Of a stretch of 64,000 bases of DNA, positions 1-10,046 are shown piece by piece. How positions within the stretch are numbered: the first letter of the stretch is position 1; each line of letters starts with the position of its first letter. The notes beneath the pieces are model-generated. The model did no database searches, was not told the origin of the DNA, and was given only the letters and a program-made list of their open reading frames with translations. Origin of the DNA: Nostoc sp. FACHB-152 (GTDB lineage: Bacteria > Cyanobacteriota > Cyanobacteriia > Cyanobacteriales > Nostocaceae); contig NZ_JACJRV010000002.1 of the NCBI RefSeq assembly GCF_014697475.1, forward strand, positions 185,515-249,514, written 5' to 3'. A program made the position numbers and the translations under genes.

Positions 1-1007
1 TTGCTAAATTTATTAATTATGCAAATACAGCTAGTACTAGCAGAGGGTTTAACGGCACTTTGCCATATTGTTCTCCTGAACAGTTAGAAGGAGGAGAAAT
101 TGATAGCCGTTCGGATATTTATAGTTTGGGTGTCATGATGTTTGAGATGCTGACAGGTGCTAAACCTTGGCAGCCAGAAACTGATTTATTTGGTGCTTGG
201 TATAAAGCACATCACTTTGAAGCACCCCGAACGATCGCTACTGTCAGCCCTCAACTCAAAATACCACAACAACTTAATAGTTTAATCATGGCTTGCTTGG
301 AAAAAAAACCAAGCGATCGCCCACAAAATGTAGCAGAAATTCTCCAAGTTTTAGGCTGTTTGGAAAAGTCGAGTTGTCAGAGCTTACCTAAACCTTTAGC
401 CTCAAAATACAATCCGCAATTTCCTGTGGGTGCTGAGTTATCTCCCCTCCTCAAAGCTAACTTTGCAAATCTTACATGGCCACAAAATAAACCTATTCAA
501 GAAATTGTCTTTCCCCATCTATTAAATACTCCGCAAGGCACTCTCGGAACACTATGGTTGATGCTACCTAAACAAGAAATTAAAAAACGAGTGTTGTGCC
601 AGCGTTACAACCAATTTATTTTCATCACATCCCCACACCCCATGTTGCTTTGGGTAACACTGCTCTACGATCAAGAAATCGGCCCAAAATGGCTACCCTG
701 CTATTTAGATATGCAAAATCCCCAAAACCAGCAGGTGGTTTATTCGTTGGCAGAACATGGACGCTACCCCTTAATTTGCTTTACTTTAGAAGCTCCTCAC
801 AGTTGTATCAATGTTCTCAGCAGTCACATAGTTAACACCCAACGACAAAGGTTAAAACTCTGGGTAGAACAAAGCAAAACTCTACCACCAGCTAATCAAG
901 CTTTATTAAGCAAGAATTTGTTAAAGCAGCAGTATAAACAAATGCAGTCTCGTATCCTACAGCACTTGGCAGCTAAACCACAGGTTTTTGCTACTAGCTC
1001 AACTTAA
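1..1007 (+). CDS. Ser/Thr protein kinase, C-terminal part (truncated by window edge)
   Basis: The frame is open from base 3. It reads through a kinase activation segment (GTLPYCSPEQ, equivalent to the APE region) and then SDIYSLGVMMFEMLTG, the typical subdomain IX of Hanks-type kinases. The catalytic loop and DFG lie upstream of the window. The TTG at position 60 is internal, not a start. After the kinase fold (ending near residue 110 of the visible part) comes a domain of about 200 residues with no obvious membrane segment. Comparable C-terminal extensions occur in cyanobacterial Ser/Thr kinases, but I cannot name its ligand. Kinase identity is secure; target and partner are unknown. Confidence 0.9.
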   Translation, partial: AKFINYANTASTSRGFNGTLPYCSPEQLEGGEIDSRSDIYSLGVMMFEMLTGAKPWQPETDLFGAWYKAHHFEAPRTIATVSPQLKIPQQLNSLIMACLEKKPSDRPQNVAEILQVLGCLEKSSCQSLPKPLASKYNPQFPVGAELSPLLKANFANLTWPQNKPIQEIVFPHLLNTPQGTLGTLWLMLPKQEIKKRVLCQRYNQFIFITSPHPMLLWVTLLYDQEIGPKWLPCYLDMQNPQNQQVVYSLAEHGRYPLICFTLEAPHSCINVLSSHIVNTQRQRLKLWVEQSKTLPPANQALLSKNLLKQQYKQMQSRILQHLAAKPQVFATSST

Positions 1008-1158
1008 AAAATTACCTTCGCAACCACTTGCATAATTTTGTTTAAATGCTAATATTGTTAATCGTCGAGTAAAAGCCGCAGCTACCAAAGCTCAAGCAAA
1101 GAAAAAAACACTTGACAAACCTAAAGAAACGCGCGATAGTAATAAAGTTGCGAATTAA

Positions 1159-1232
1159 GGGACTGTAGTTCAATTGGTTAGAGCACCGCCCTGTCACGGC
1201 GGAAGTTGCGGGTTCGAGCCCCGTCAGTCCCG
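1159..1232 (+). tRNA. tRNA-Asp (anticodon GUC)
   Basis: A 74-nt cloverleaf. The acceptor stem GGGACTG pairs with CAGTCCC, with G as discriminator base. The anticodon stem CCGCC/GGCGG encloses CTGTCAC, giving anticodon GTC (Asp). The T arm reads GCGGGTTCGAGCCCCGT. CCA is not encoded. It stands alone between the kinase and gltX. Confidence 0.96.
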
Positions 1233-1464
1233 TTAAAAAAATGAATAATTAATGCTGGCTTCTGATGAAGCAAGTAATCATAACCAGTACCCACATTTTT
1301 ATTTTAAGTATTTTAAGCAATTGCTCAAAACTCAGCGTTGAGAGAGAAGCTCAAGACCGAGTTATCGAAATACACTCCTGGGGTGTGGCTTGCCACAGAC
1401 ATTTGAACTGAGGTGACTCAGCAATTGTTATATTGATCATGCTTTGTGAAAGAGAGAATTAACT

Positions 1465-2904
1465 GTGACTGTTAGAGTCCGTATTGCTCCAAGTCCAACT
1501 GGAAATTTACATATTGGTACAGCTAGAACTGCTGTATTTAACTGGCTATTTGCCCACCACCACGGGGGTAAGTTTATTCTACGCATTGAAGACACAGACC
1601 TAGAGCGATCGCGCCCTGAATACACAGACAATATTCTAGCTGGGTTGTGCTGGCTGGGTCTGAACTGGGATGAAGGCCCGTTTTACCAATCCCAACGATT
1701 AGACCTTTACAAAACAGCAGTGCAGAAGCTCTTAGATCAAGGTTTAGCTTATCGCTGCTACACCACCCCGGAAGAATTAGAGGCGTTGCGAGAAGCTCAA
1801 AAAGCTAGAAACGAAGCCCCTCGTTACGACAACCGCCACCGTAACCTAACCCCAGAACAAGAAGCGGCTTTCAAAGCAGAAGGGCGTAACTTTGTCATTC
1901 GATTCAAAATCGACGATGACCGCGAAATTGTCTGGAATGATCTAGTACGGGAAAAAATGGTTTGGCGGGGTAGTGACCTTGGCGGTGATATGGTAATTGC
2001 CCGTGCCTCAGAAGACGGGGTAGGTCAACCCCTATACAACTTTGTGGTTGTGGTCGATGACATCGATATGCAAATCACCCATATTATCCGGGGAGAAGAC
2101 CACATAGCTAACACCGCCAAACAAATTCTTTTATATGAAGCCTTAGGGGCAACAATCCCTGAGTTTGCCCACTCGCCCCTAATTCTAAATATGGATGGGC
2201 GCAAGCTATCTAAGCGAGATGGGGTGACTTCTATTTCGGACTTTCAAAAAATGGGCTTTACGCCAGAAGCTTTAGTAAATTACATGACTCTGTTGGGTTG
2301 GTCGTCACCAGAGTCCACCCAAGAAATATTTACTCTAGAAGAAGCTGCCAAGGTATTTAGCTTTGAGCGAGTCAATAAAGCAGGTGCTAAGTTTGACTGG
2401 GCAAAACTTGATTGGTTAAACAGTCAATACATCCACCATATGCCAGTGGATAAACTGACAGATTTACTCATCCCTTTTTGGCAAGAAGCTGGATATCAAC
2501 TAGACGGAGCGAAGGATCGTCCTTGGTTAGAGCAGTTAACTGCTGTGATTGGCCCTAGCCTGACTCGTCTGGTAGAAGCTGTAGAAATGAGTAAAATATT
2601 TTTCAGCGAAACTGTAGAATTTAGCGACGAGGGCAGTAAACAACTGCAACAAGAAGGTTCTAGTGCTGTGTTGAGTGCGGTAATTGCTGCCTTAGAAAGT
2701 CAACCCGGATTAACAGAAGCCACCGCCCAGGAAATTATTAAACAGGTGGTAAAACAACAGAATGTGAAGAAAGGGTTAGTAATGCGATCGCTCCGCGCCG
2801 CCTTAACTGGAGATGTCCACGGCCCCGATCTCATCCAATCCTGGTTACTGTTAAATCAGATTGGTTTAGACAAGCCAAGGTTGAATCAAGCGATTAATTC
2901 GTAA
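1465..2904 (+). CDS. gltX: Glutamyl-tRNA synthetase
   Basis: A class I aminoacyl-tRNA synthetase that charges tRNA(Glu) and, in cyanobacteria (non-discriminating enzyme), usually also tRNA(Gln). At 479 residues it has normal bacterial length. The HIGH-type motif is HIGT at residues 16-19 and the KMSKS-type motif is KLSKR at 247-251. The start is GTG at 1465, because the conserved N-terminus [14 protein letters not shown] begins just behind it and a purine-rich AAAGAGAGAA precedes it. In cyanobacteria the product also feeds tetrapyrrole synthesis through Glu-tRNA. The last few codons and the stop lie within a tandem AATTCGT repeat, so the C-terminal tail may have been altered by repeat spread. 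Confidence 0.97.
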   Translation: MTVRVRIAPSPTGNLHIGTARTAVFNWLFAHHHGGKFILRIEDTDLERSRPEYTDNILAGLCWLGLNWDEGPFYQSQRLDLYKTAVQKLLDQGLAYRCYTTPEELEALREAQKARNEAPRYDNRHRNLTPEQEAAFKAEGRNFVIRFKIDDDREIVWNDLVREKMVWRGSDLGGDMVIARASEDGVGQPLYNFVVVVDDIDMQITHIIRGEDHIANTAKQILLYEALGATIPEFAHSPLILNMDGRKLSKRDGVTSISDFQKMGFTPEALVNYMTLLGWSSPESTQEIFTLEEAAKVFSFERVNKAGAKFDWAKLDWLNSQYIHHMPVDKLTDLLIPFWQEAGYQLDGAKDRPWLEQLTAVIGPSLTRLVEAVEMSKIFFSETVEFSDEGSKQLQQEGSSAVLSAVIAALESQPGLTEATAQEIIKQVVKQQNVKKGLVMRSLRAALTGDVHGPDLIQSWLLLNQIGLDKPRLNQAINS

Positions 2905-2935
2905 TTTCTAATTCGTAATTCGTAATTCGTAATTG
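2893..2935 (+). repeat. Tandem heptamer repeat (TAATTCG)
   Basis: Consecutive copies of TAATTCG run from the last codons of gltX into the spacer. This is the short tandemly repeated repeat type known from heterocystous cyanobacteria. It overlaps the gltX stop codon. Confidence 0.85.
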
Positions 2936-2966
2936 AGTCTTGACGAATTACGAATTTATTTTTTTG
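2924..2966 (+). terminator. Probable terminator of gltX, built from repeat units
   Basis: AATTCGTAATT at 2924-2934 is a perfect inverted match to AATTACGAATT at 2946-2956, with an 11-nt loop, and is followed by a run of T to about 2965. The left arm is part of the tandem heptamer array. The stem is AT-rich, so its strength is uncertain. Confidence 0.6.
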
Positions 2967-3104
2967 AGATGAAGCAATTACAAGCTACGAGAAATCTTAG
3001 CTATCTCATACCAAATTTAAAATAATAGTCAAATCCTCTCTGCTTGGGAACTTACTAGGTAAAATTCGTGTCTTTCAATCCACTGATAAACCTATGTAAT
3101 TACG

Positions 3105-3599
3105 ATGTCTAAAACATATTTAAATAGAGGGATTAGACTATCTTTGGTGGTAGTGGCTTTTTGTGTCACATTAGTAACAAATACCATAACTAATGCTCAA
3201 GAAGCACCAGCAATATTTGGAGATGTAACTCTCAACCACCCATTTTCTCCAGATCCGATGAATGTTAGGGGTATGAGTGGCGGTTCCATCTCTGGAAGCG
3301 AAGTTGCCGGCAGGACAGCAACAGCCACAGGCCCATGTACTGGATTTGTGGATGAAGCACCAGACCATACCTTAGAACTCACGACCAAATTTGATTACCT
3401 GAAGCTACAAGTGCAGAGTCCTGAGGATGTAACAATGATTGTCAAAGGCCCTGGCGGTACTTGGTGCAATGATGATCTCGATGGTAAAAATCCGGGTATA
3501 ACTGGTGAGTGGCTACCAGGAAATTATCAAGTTTGGGTAGGTTCTTACGATCAAGGTCAGTATTTCCCCTACACATTAAAAATTACAGAAGTCAAGTAA
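3105..3599 (+). CDS. Secreted protein with PPC-like beta domain
   Basis: 164 residues. The N-terminus (residues 1-31, MSKTYLNRGIRLSLVVVAFC then VTLVTNTITNAQ) is a signal peptide with probable cleavage after NAQA, so it should act in the periplasm or outside the cell. The C-terminal half (DYLKLQVQSPEDVTMIVKGP followed by GGTWCNDD and GNYQVWVGSY) has the beta-sandwich pattern of pre-peptidase C-terminal (PPC) domains, which bind to or stabilise secreted proteins. Two Cys in the mature part may pair. There is no catalytic motif. It is transcribed alone after the gltX terminator. The function beyond secretion is unknown. Confidence 0.75.
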   Translation: MSKTYLNRGIRLSLVVVAFCVTLVTNTITNAQEAPAIFGDVTLNHPFSPDPMNVRGMSGGSISGSEVAGRTATATGPCTGFVDEAPDHTLELTTKFDYLKLQVQSPEDVTMIVKGPGGTWCNDDLDGKNPGITGEWLPGNYQVWVGSYDQGQYFPYTLKITEVK

Positions 3600-4208
3600 T
3601 TTTGGCAGGCTGCATCTAACAAAGGTGCTGTTCTCAGGAGTGTTTTGGTGTTCAATGACTAAGTGGAAATAGGTGTTGAGCCAGATCTCAGAGAATTGGT
3701 ATAAGTTGAGAAAAGGCATAGCATTGAGGCGCGAGGTGCAGTAGTAGCATTTGATTAAAAATGATTAACTCAGGACTTTTGGAAGCAAAAAGCTTGGCTT
3801 TAGGCGGGTTCAGCTTCTTTCTATGCTTTTGGGATTGCTTTTATCGTGCAATGTTGTATTAAAATTAAGTTAAATTTAATTAAGATTCTTGTCAGCGTCG
3901 CACAATTATCATAAGGCTGTTGAAGCTTTATGGTTTTTATGGCGATGCACGATTAGACATCAGATTAAACAAAATGGATTAATAAACATCCGTTGCAAAC
4001 TTAATCTGGGTAACAAGGTGAGGCAGTGCGTTGCGGTGAACCACTTGCGGTGGAAGGGTTTCCCGTCCCCGAAGGGGGTTCCCCCGGTTGAAGCAACTGC
4101 CGTGAGGTAAGTAGATTGGGGTTAACTCATCAACGACTGCCAAACCACTTGGTGATTACACCATCGGTTCCTAGAGATAATTAATTGTATTGGCAGAGGC
4201 AAATTAAG
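3600..4208. other. Long spacer upstream of ftsH, no gene
   Basis: About 600 bases of AT-rich DNA without a convincing gene. A 73-codon open frame at 3889-4110 lacks a good start and mostly translates a GC-rich repeat (4022-4106). The last 100 bases should hold the ftsH promoter, but I see no clear consensus. Confidence 0.6.
4022..4106. repeat. GC-rich MITE-like palindromic element
   Basis: It begins GGCAGTGCGTTGC and ends GCAACTGCC, which are imperfect terminal inverted repeats. The interior holds GGGTTTCCCG and a strong inner hairpin (CCCCGAAGGGGG). The same GGGTTTCCCG core and similar ends occur in the element nested at 63482-63522, so they are likely one dispersed family. Confidence 0.6.
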
Positions 4209-6095
4209 ATGAAATTCTCCTGGAGAGTACTAGTACTCTGGACATTGCCTGCTTTGGTAATTGGCTTTTTCTTCTGGCAAGGAGCATTTGCTAATGTTCC
4301 TGCGGATATGGGTAAGAATGCCGCTAATACACGCATGACATACGGCCGCTTTCTCGAATACTTGGATAGCGATCGCGTCACTAGTGTAGATCTGTTTGAA
4401 GGCGGCAGAACAGCAATTGTCGAAGCTGTCGATCCTGATATCGAGAATCGGATTCAGAGGTGGCGGGTAGACCTGCCAATTAGCGCACCTGAGTTAATTA
4501 GCAAACTCAAAGAAAAACAAATTAGTTTTGATGCTCACCCCATGCGGAATGATGGCGCAATCTGGGGATTGTTGGGTAATCTTATTTTCCCAATTTTATT
4601 GATTACCGGATTGTTCTTTTTGTTCCGTCGCTCCAGCAATCTCCCTGGTGGCCCTGGTCAAGCAATGAGCTTTGGTAAATCCAGAGCGCGTTTTCAAATG
4701 GAAGCCAAAACTGGCGTAAAATTTGATGACGTGGCTGGTATTGAAGAAGCTAAAGAAGAACTACAAGAAGTCGTCACCTTCTTGAAACAGCCAGAAAGAT
4801 TTACTGCTGTAGGCGCACGCATTCCCAAAGGTGTGTTGTTGGTTGGGCCTCCAGGTACAGGTAAAACATTACTCGCAAAAGCGATCGCTGGGGAAGCTGG
4901 CGTACCTTTCTTCAGTATTTCTGGTTCGGAATTCGTAGAAATGTTCGTGGGTGTGGGTGCTTCTCGCGTCCGTGACCTATTTAAGAAAGCCAAAGATAAC
5001 GCTCCCTGTATCATCTTCATCGATGAAATCGACGCAGTTGGTAGACAACGGGGTGCAGGTATCGGTGGCGGTAACGATGAACGGGAACAAACCCTCAACC
5101 AGTTGCTCACCGAAATGGATGGTTTTGAAGGTAACACAGGCATTATCATTATTGCTGCTACCAACCGTCCCGATGTATTAGATTCAGCCTTGTTACGTCC
5201 CGGACGCTTTGACAGACAAGTAACTGTCGATGCACCCGACATCAAAGGACGCTTGGAAATTTTAAGCGTTCATGCACGGAACAAGAAATTAGACCCCAGC
5301 GTATCACTAGAAGCGATCGCTCGTCGTACTCCTGGTTTTACTGGTGCTGACTTAGCTAACTTACTCAACGAAGCGGCAATTCTTACCGCTAGAAGACGTA
5401 AGGACGCAATCACCCTCCGCGAAATCGACGATGCAGTTGACCGCGTAGTAGCTGGTATGGAAGGTACTCCCTTGGTAGACAGCAAGAGCAAACGCTTAAT
5501 TGCTTACCACGAAGTTGGACACGCTTTGGTTGGTACTTTGCTTAAAGACCACGACCCCGTACAAAAAGTTACTCTAATTCCACGGGGGCAAGCACAAGGT
5601 TTAACTTGGTTTACTCCCAACGAAGAACAAGGATTAATTTCTCGCGGTCAACTAAAAGCCAGAATTACTGGTGCTTTGGGTGGTCGTGCAGCCGAAGAAG
5701 TAGTGTTTGGTGCTGCGGAAGTAACAACTGGTGCAGGTGGAGACTTGCAGCAATTGTCTGGAATGGCACGGCAAATGGTAACAAGGTTTGGGATGTCTGA
5801 TTTAGGGCCTCTGTCCTTAGAAAGCCAACAGGGAGAAGTCTTCTTAGGGCGTGATTGGACAACCCGATCTGAATATTCCGAAGCGATCGCATCTCGGATA
5901 GATGCTCAAGTAAGAGCGATCGTAGAAGAATGTTACGATAATGCTAAGAAGCTCATCCGTGAAAATCGCACCGTCACAGATCGCATAGTCGATTTACTCA
6001 TCGAAAAAGAAACTATTGACGGCGAAGAATTCCGCCAAATTGTTGCTGAGTATACTGATGTGCCTGATAAAGCTCAGTATGTACCACAACTGTAA
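4209..6095 (+). CDS. ftsH: ATP-dependent zinc metalloprotease FtsH
   Basis: A membrane-bound AAA+ protease that extracts and degrades membrane proteins; in cyanobacteria the FtsH2/FtsH3 type removes photodamaged D1 of photosystem II. 628 residues from ATG 4209 (an upstream TTG at 4185 is unlikely). Order: TM helix at about 8-27, thylakoid-lumen/periplasmic domain, second TM at about 112-130, AAA+ domain with Walker A GPPGTGKT (213-220), Walker B IIFIDEID and the ATNRPDVLD region, then the peptidase domain with zinc motif HEVGH (434-438; the usual form is HEAGH). The pore motif FVG is present. Sequence character is closest to Synechocystis Slr0228 (FtsH2) by memory. Single gene with its own terminator. 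Confidence 0.96.
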   Translation: MKFSWRVLVLWTLPALVIGFFFWQGAFANVPADMGKNAANTRMTYGRFLEYLDSDRVTSVDLFEGGRTAIVEAVDPDIENRIQRWRVDLPISAPELISKLKEKQISFDAHPMRNDGAIWGLLGNLIFPILLITGLFFLFRRSSNLPGGPGQAMSFGKSRARFQMEAKTGVKFDDVAGIEEAKEELQEVVTFLKQPERFTAVGARIPKGVLLVGPPGTGKTLLAKAIAGEAGVPFFSISGSEFVEMFVGVGASRVRDLFKKAKDNAPCIIFIDEIDAVGRQRGAGIGGGNDEREQTLNQLLTEMDGFEGNTGIIIIAATNRPDVLDSALLRPGRFDRQVTVDAPDIKGRLEILSVHARNKKLDPSVSLEAIARRTPGFTGADLANLLNEAAILTARRRKDAITLREIDDAVDRVVAGMEGTPLVDSKSKRLIAYHEVGHALVGTLLKDHDPVQKVTLIPRGQAQGLTWFTPNEEQGLISRGQLKARITGALGGRAAEEVVFGAAEVTTGAGGDLQQLSGMARQMVTRFGMSDLGPLSLESQQGEVFLGRDWTTRSEYSEAIASRIDAQVRAIVEECYDNAKKLIRENRTVTDRIVDLLIEKETIDGEEFRQIVAEYTDVPDKAQYVPQL

Positions 6096-6146
6096 TCATT
6101 AACTCTTTTCTGGTTTGTGACCTAGAAATAAGCAACTAAACAACAA

Positions 6147-6179
6147 AGGGGGATAGTACTTACTATCTCTCTTTTTTTA
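6147..6179 (+). terminator. Rho-independent terminator of ftsH
   Basis: GATAGTA (6152-6158) pairs with TACTATC (6161-6167). G-U pairs extend the stem outward, and CTCTCTTTTTTTA follows. It lies 50 bases after the ftsH stop. Confidence 0.8.
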
Positions 6180-6356
6180 TTTAAATAGTCAAAATTAAAG
6201 AGTTAATGATTAGACTTCCGGCAAAAGTCCCTCTTGTAAGTTGGGTTTTCTTGACTGCACTCAAACGAAAAACGCTGTATGTATGCAAGAAGTCTATTGT
6301 AGAAATTAACGATAAAGTTAATTTATGTAATTTAATGGCAAGTTATCCTTGAGAAG

Positions 6357-6650
6357 TTAACTTTCTAAAACTACTGACTCAAGGTTTGCAAAGCTTGCAG
6401 CTTGAGAAACTATGGTAACTTCTCTCTGTGCATTTTTGTTGATAATGTAAGTCACACCTCTATACATTAATTTATAAGTTGTTGATAATACAGGAACTTC
6501 AGCCGACTTATTATTTGGATCAACATGATAAGTAATCCCCCTGTATCTTAAGTTATAAGGTTTTCCTGAAGGGTGAACTGGCTGAAATGGTTGTTTTGCT
6601 TTTTGGCTGGGTTGGTATTCATAAGTCTGTCCCCGATAGTAAAGTTTCAT
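6357..6650 (-). CDS. DUF4278 domain protein
   Basis: 97 residues made of three copies of a short beta motif: LYYRGQTYEY (N-terminus), LRYRGITYHV and LMYRGVTYII. This MKLxYRGxxYEY pattern defines DUF4278, a family found almost only in cyanobacteria and without known function. No signal peptide or membrane segment, so it is probably cytoplasmic. It is transcribed alone towards ftsH; the two genes converge. Its start ATG at 6650 begins the first repeat directly, which supports the call. Confidence 0.85.
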   Translation of the reverse strand: MKLYYRGQTYEYQPSQKAKQPFQPVHPSGKPYNLRYRGITYHVDPNNKSAEVPVLSTTYKLMYRGVTYIINKNAQREVTIVSQAASFANLESVVLES

Positions 6651-7021
6651 ATTGCCTCTAAAATACTTGTTAATAGATTCAACAGGGGCTAATTATAGAC
6701 TTACGCAAACCCGGAATAAATTTACAATTTTTAACATATATTCCCATACAGTTCAGTTAAGACTCAAACTCTTTGTTAAAGTCATTTTTTAACATAGACC
6801 ACGTAGCGTCTCCGTCAGGAGAAAAGTACTACAAAGGGTCCAAAGAGGAGGCAGGGCAGCGCGTTCGGTTGCCAGACTTGTACAGCTAAAGCGGAACTCG
6901 CAGGGTAGCGACTACCGTCGCCAAGAGAAGAAAAAATTACTAACTGAACCGGATTGACTTATATTCCTATTTAGGCAGAGTGCGATCGCACATACTTTCA
7001 TCAGTCTCACGTTACCAGGAA
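6651..7021. other. Spacer with composite GC-rich repeat
   Basis: 371 bases with no gene. From about 6797 to 6935 there is GC-rich repeat DNA (including GTAGCGTCTCCGTCAGGAG and CTCGCAGGGTAGCGACTACC) of the kind scattered through Nostoc-type genomes. The flanks are AT-rich, and one end contains GACTTACGCA, which recurs next to the composite repeat at 63404. Confidence 0.55.
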
Positions 7022-9967
7022 TTAACTTGAAGAAAAGTGCAAATTAGATGCGATTAATTTATCTACGGATGTGCTATCAAGTGGCTGAGAAAAAATGTAT
7101 CCTTGGGCGAGTTGGCATTGTTGGTTTTGAAGATGTCTTAATTGCTCTTTTGTTTCTAAACCTTCAGCAATCACATCGATTTTCAGACTCTGTGCTAGGG
7201 AAATAATCGCCTGAACAATTTCTAAGTTTTCGCCGTTAGCACCAATCTTGCTGATAAATGAACGGTCAATCTTCAATGCGCTAGAGGGAAAACGGTGCAG
7301 GTAACTCAATGATGAATAACCGATGCCAAAATCATCTATATGTAACTGAATATCCATTTGTCTTAATTGCAAAAGCATAGCAGTGGCTGATTCAGAATTT
7401 TCCATCAGTACAGTTTCCGTAATCTCTAACTTTAAACTGCTGCCTTCTAGACCAGTCTCTTGGAGAATTTGATGAATTTGCTCAATCAAATGCGGGTGGG
7501 AAAACTGTTTACTAGAGATATTGACACTGATGGTTAAGGGTAGGTGAGTCGGATGTCTTAATTGCCAAGTCCGCATCTGATGACAAGCTTCACGTAACAC
7601 CCAATAACCAATCGGTACAATCATCCCCGTTTCTTCCGCTAACGGAATAAACCTTTCTGGTGAAACAAATCCTAGTTCAGGATGTTGCCAACGCAATAGT
7701 GCTTCAAAGCCAGTAATGTGATAAGTTTCTAACGAGACAATTGGTTGATAGTAAACCTGAAATTCCTGGCGTTCAATTGCCCGTCGCAGATCCATTTCTA
7801 GCTGTAATAGCTGGGCAGCTTGAGTATACATACTCTCATCAAAGATGGCGTAGCGTGCTTTTCCTGATGCTTTAGCACGATACATGGCAATGTCAGCGTC
7901 ACGGATGAGTTGTTCTGGATGGTTATAAGTGCTGGTGCTTAAAGCGATACCAATACTGACAGTAGTGTAAACTTCTTTGCCACCAAGATTAAAAGTTTTT
8001 GTTAAAGCAGTATTGATTCTAGTAGCTACAAGTATGACATCATTTAAGTCTTTGATATCCTCTAACAGGATCGTGAACTCATCTCCACCTAAACGCGCAA
8101 CTATATCTCCGACACGCAAACACCTTTCTAATCGCCGCCCCACGGCTATGAGTAATTGATCCCCAATCAAATGACCAAGGCTATCATTAATCACTTTAAA
8201 GCGATCCACATCTAAGAACAAAACAGCGAATTTGTAGCCAGAATTAAGTTTTGTTAACTCTAGTGATCGCTCTAACCTTTCTACAAATAAAGCCCGGTTG
8301 GGTAGCCCCGTAAGTGAGTCGTGAGAAACATCATGAATTAATTGGGCTTCGGCTTGTTTTTGCTGGGTAATATTTAACACCGTACCAATAAAGCGAAGCG
8401 GTCTGCCGTTAGCATCATAGTAGACTTGGCCTTTTGCCCTGACCCAGCGTTCAACTTGATCTTGGAGACCGATTGTGCGATACTCAGTGTCATAAAAGCC
8501 ACCCGATGCTGGGTTAAATGTATATTGAACAATTCCTTGAAGGCGATCGCGGTCATCGGGATGTAAACCTGCAAAAAATATCTCTGAGGAAATGTAGGCA
8601 TCGGGCGGTAGCCCAAACATGGCTTTGCAGGCAGTATCCCATTTCAATTCTCCGGTTACCAGATTCCAATCCCAGGTTCCTAATTGGGCAGAGGTAATCG
8701 CCATCTGCAAACGGTCTTCATTATCCCGCAGGGCTTTCTCAGACTGTTTGCGATCGCTAATATCCTTGAACAAGATGGCAACTTTGCGTCTCTCTGGCTC
8801 CTCAATGGGAAAGGCATAAACATCAAACCAGCGATTCATTGCGTCAGAGCCATTTTCAAAGCGCACAGGTTCGCCCGTGAGAGCAACTCTGCCATAAGTC
8901 TCATACCAAAATTCTTCTAGATAGGGAATAAGTTGGCGTGCTGTGTTACCCTCTGCTTGCAGGAGTCCGGTTTGCCGCTCAAATGCCGGGTTAGTTTCTA
9001 GAAAACGATAATCTATCGGCTTATTGTTCTCATCAAACAGCATTTCAATCACGCAAAAGCCATCTTCCATCGTTTCAAACAGCGTGCGATAGCGTTCTTC
9101 AGATCGACGCAGGGTTTCCTCTGCCTTTTTGCGCTCCGTAATCTCTTCGCAAACGGTATTGATGCCAATCACTCGCTCGCCATCTTTTAACGGCAAAAAG
9201 CTTTCTAACCAGATACGTTCTACTCCTGGTTGTGCGGGAGTTTCCCCTCGAATTTCGATGTTTAGTACTGGTTCTCCTGTTTCAAAGATAGGGCGCAGCA
9301 GATCTTCGGCAATATCCGCGATGTTAGGCAACAACTCTCGAATCGTCCGTCCAATATGTTCCTCTACAGACAATCCATTGATTTGAGCCAGTCGTTCGTT
9401 AATCCGCACAAAGCGCAGATCGGTATCAAGAACGTTCAACCCAATGGGTGCAGACTGGTAGATGCTTTCAATTTCTATCAGTTGCTGTTGCAGCTCTGCC
9501 TGGCTTTCCTGTAACTGGGCAGTCCTTTCGGCAACGCGCTGTTCTAATTCTTCGTTGGCACGTTTTAGAGCGGCTTGGGTTTGTTTTTGTTCTGTGATGT
9601 CACGAGCAACGCAATACATCACGCCTCTGTCAAGCTGCGGTGATGCTGTCCATGCCAGCCATCGGTAGTAACCATCCTTTGTTCGGTAACGATTTTCAAA
9701 ATTGAGCGTGGGTGCGCCTGCCTTTACCTTTTCCAGTTCTGCCAGCGAGATGGAGTGGTCGTCTGGATGTACGAAGTCTAAAAACGGACTGGCTAATAAT
9801 TCTGCTTGCGAGTATCCGAGGATTTGGGTAAACATCGGGTTGATCCGCTTAAAGTAGCCATCCAGACCAACGACTGAAAGTAGATCTAGCGATCGCTCAA
9901 AGAAAAAGGCTTCTTCTGATAAAACCAATTTATTCACGATGGAGGCAACAGAATCTTCAAAGGTCAT
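7022..9967 (-). CDS. Four-PAS GGDEF-EAL cyclic-di-GMP signalling protein
   Basis: 981 residues with no membrane segment. Order: PAS/PAC at about 20-130, coiled coil 131-165, further PAS/PAC units at about 165-280, 290-410 and 415-540, GGDEF at about 550-715, and EAL at about 735-975. The diguanylate cyclase motif GGDEF is intact at 627-631. The inhibitory I-site RVGD sits exactly five residues before it. The phosphodiesterase motif EALLRW begins at 755 and the later DDFGIGYSSL and IAEGLET motifs are intact. It may therefore make and degrade c-di-GMP under PAS control; which activity dominates cannot be told. PAS ligands (haem, flavin or other) are not evident. Divergent from the secreted protein at 10047. 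Confidence 0.95.
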   Translation of the reverse strand: MTFEDSVASIVNKLVLSEEAFFFERSLDLLSVVGLDGYFKRINPMFTQILGYSQAELLASPFLDFVHPDDHSISLAELEKVKAGAPTLNFENRYRTKDGYYRWLAWTASPQLDRGVMYCVARDITEQKQTQAALKRANEELEQRVAERTAQLQESQAELQQQLIEIESIYQSAPIGLNVLDTDLRFVRINERLAQINGLSVEEHIGRTIRELLPNIADIAEDLLRPIFETGEPVLNIEIRGETPAQPGVERIWLESFLPLKDGERVIGINTVCEEITERKKAEETLRRSEERYRTLFETMEDGFCVIEMLFDENNKPIDYRFLETNPAFERQTGLLQAEGNTARQLIPYLEEFWYETYGRVALTGEPVRFENGSDAMNRWFDVYAFPIEEPERRKVAILFKDISDRKQSEKALRDNEDRLQMAITSAQLGTWDWNLVTGELKWDTACKAMFGLPPDAYISSEIFFAGLHPDDRDRLQGIVQYTFNPASGGFYDTEYRTIGLQDQVERWVRAKGQVYYDANGRPLRFIGTVLNITQQKQAEAQLIHDVSHDSLTGLPNRALFVERLERSLELTKLNSGYKFAVLFLDVDRFKVINDSLGHLIGDQLLIAVGRRLERCLRVGDIVARLGGDEFTILLEDIKDLNDVILVATRINTALTKTFNLGGKEVYTTVSIGIALSTSTYNHPEQLIRDADIAMYRAKASGKARYAIFDESMYTQAAQLLQLEMDLRRAIERQEFQVYYQPIVSLETYHITGFEALLRWQHPELGFVSPERFIPLAEETGMIVPIGYWVLREACHQMRTWQLRHPTHLPLTISVNISSKQFSHPHLIEQIHQILQETGLEGSSLKLEITETVLMENSESATAMLLQLRQMDIQLHIDDFGIGYSSLSYLHRFPSSALKIDRSFISKIGANGENLEIVQAIISLAQSLKIDVIAEGLETKEQLRHLQNQQCQLAQGYIFSQPLDSTSVDKLIASNLHFSSS

Positions 9968-10046
9968 AACAGAGTTTTATTCATAAGAATGCCGAAAATA
10001 GAAGTAAGGGTAGTGTAGATAAACATCTACCAATTTTTTGCAGACA

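Noticed and set aside
60-1007. Full kinase starting at TTG 60
   Set aside because: The frame is open to the window edge and the activation segment needs residues before position 60; it is a truncated gene.
3889-4110. 73-codon open frame upstream of ftsH
   Set aside because: It lacks a good start and the second half is a palindromic repeat (4022-4106); composition is not like the neighbouring genes.
4694-5245. 183-codon frame opposite ftsH
   Set aside because: It is the antisense shadow of the strongly conserved AAA+ domain; no independent start signal.
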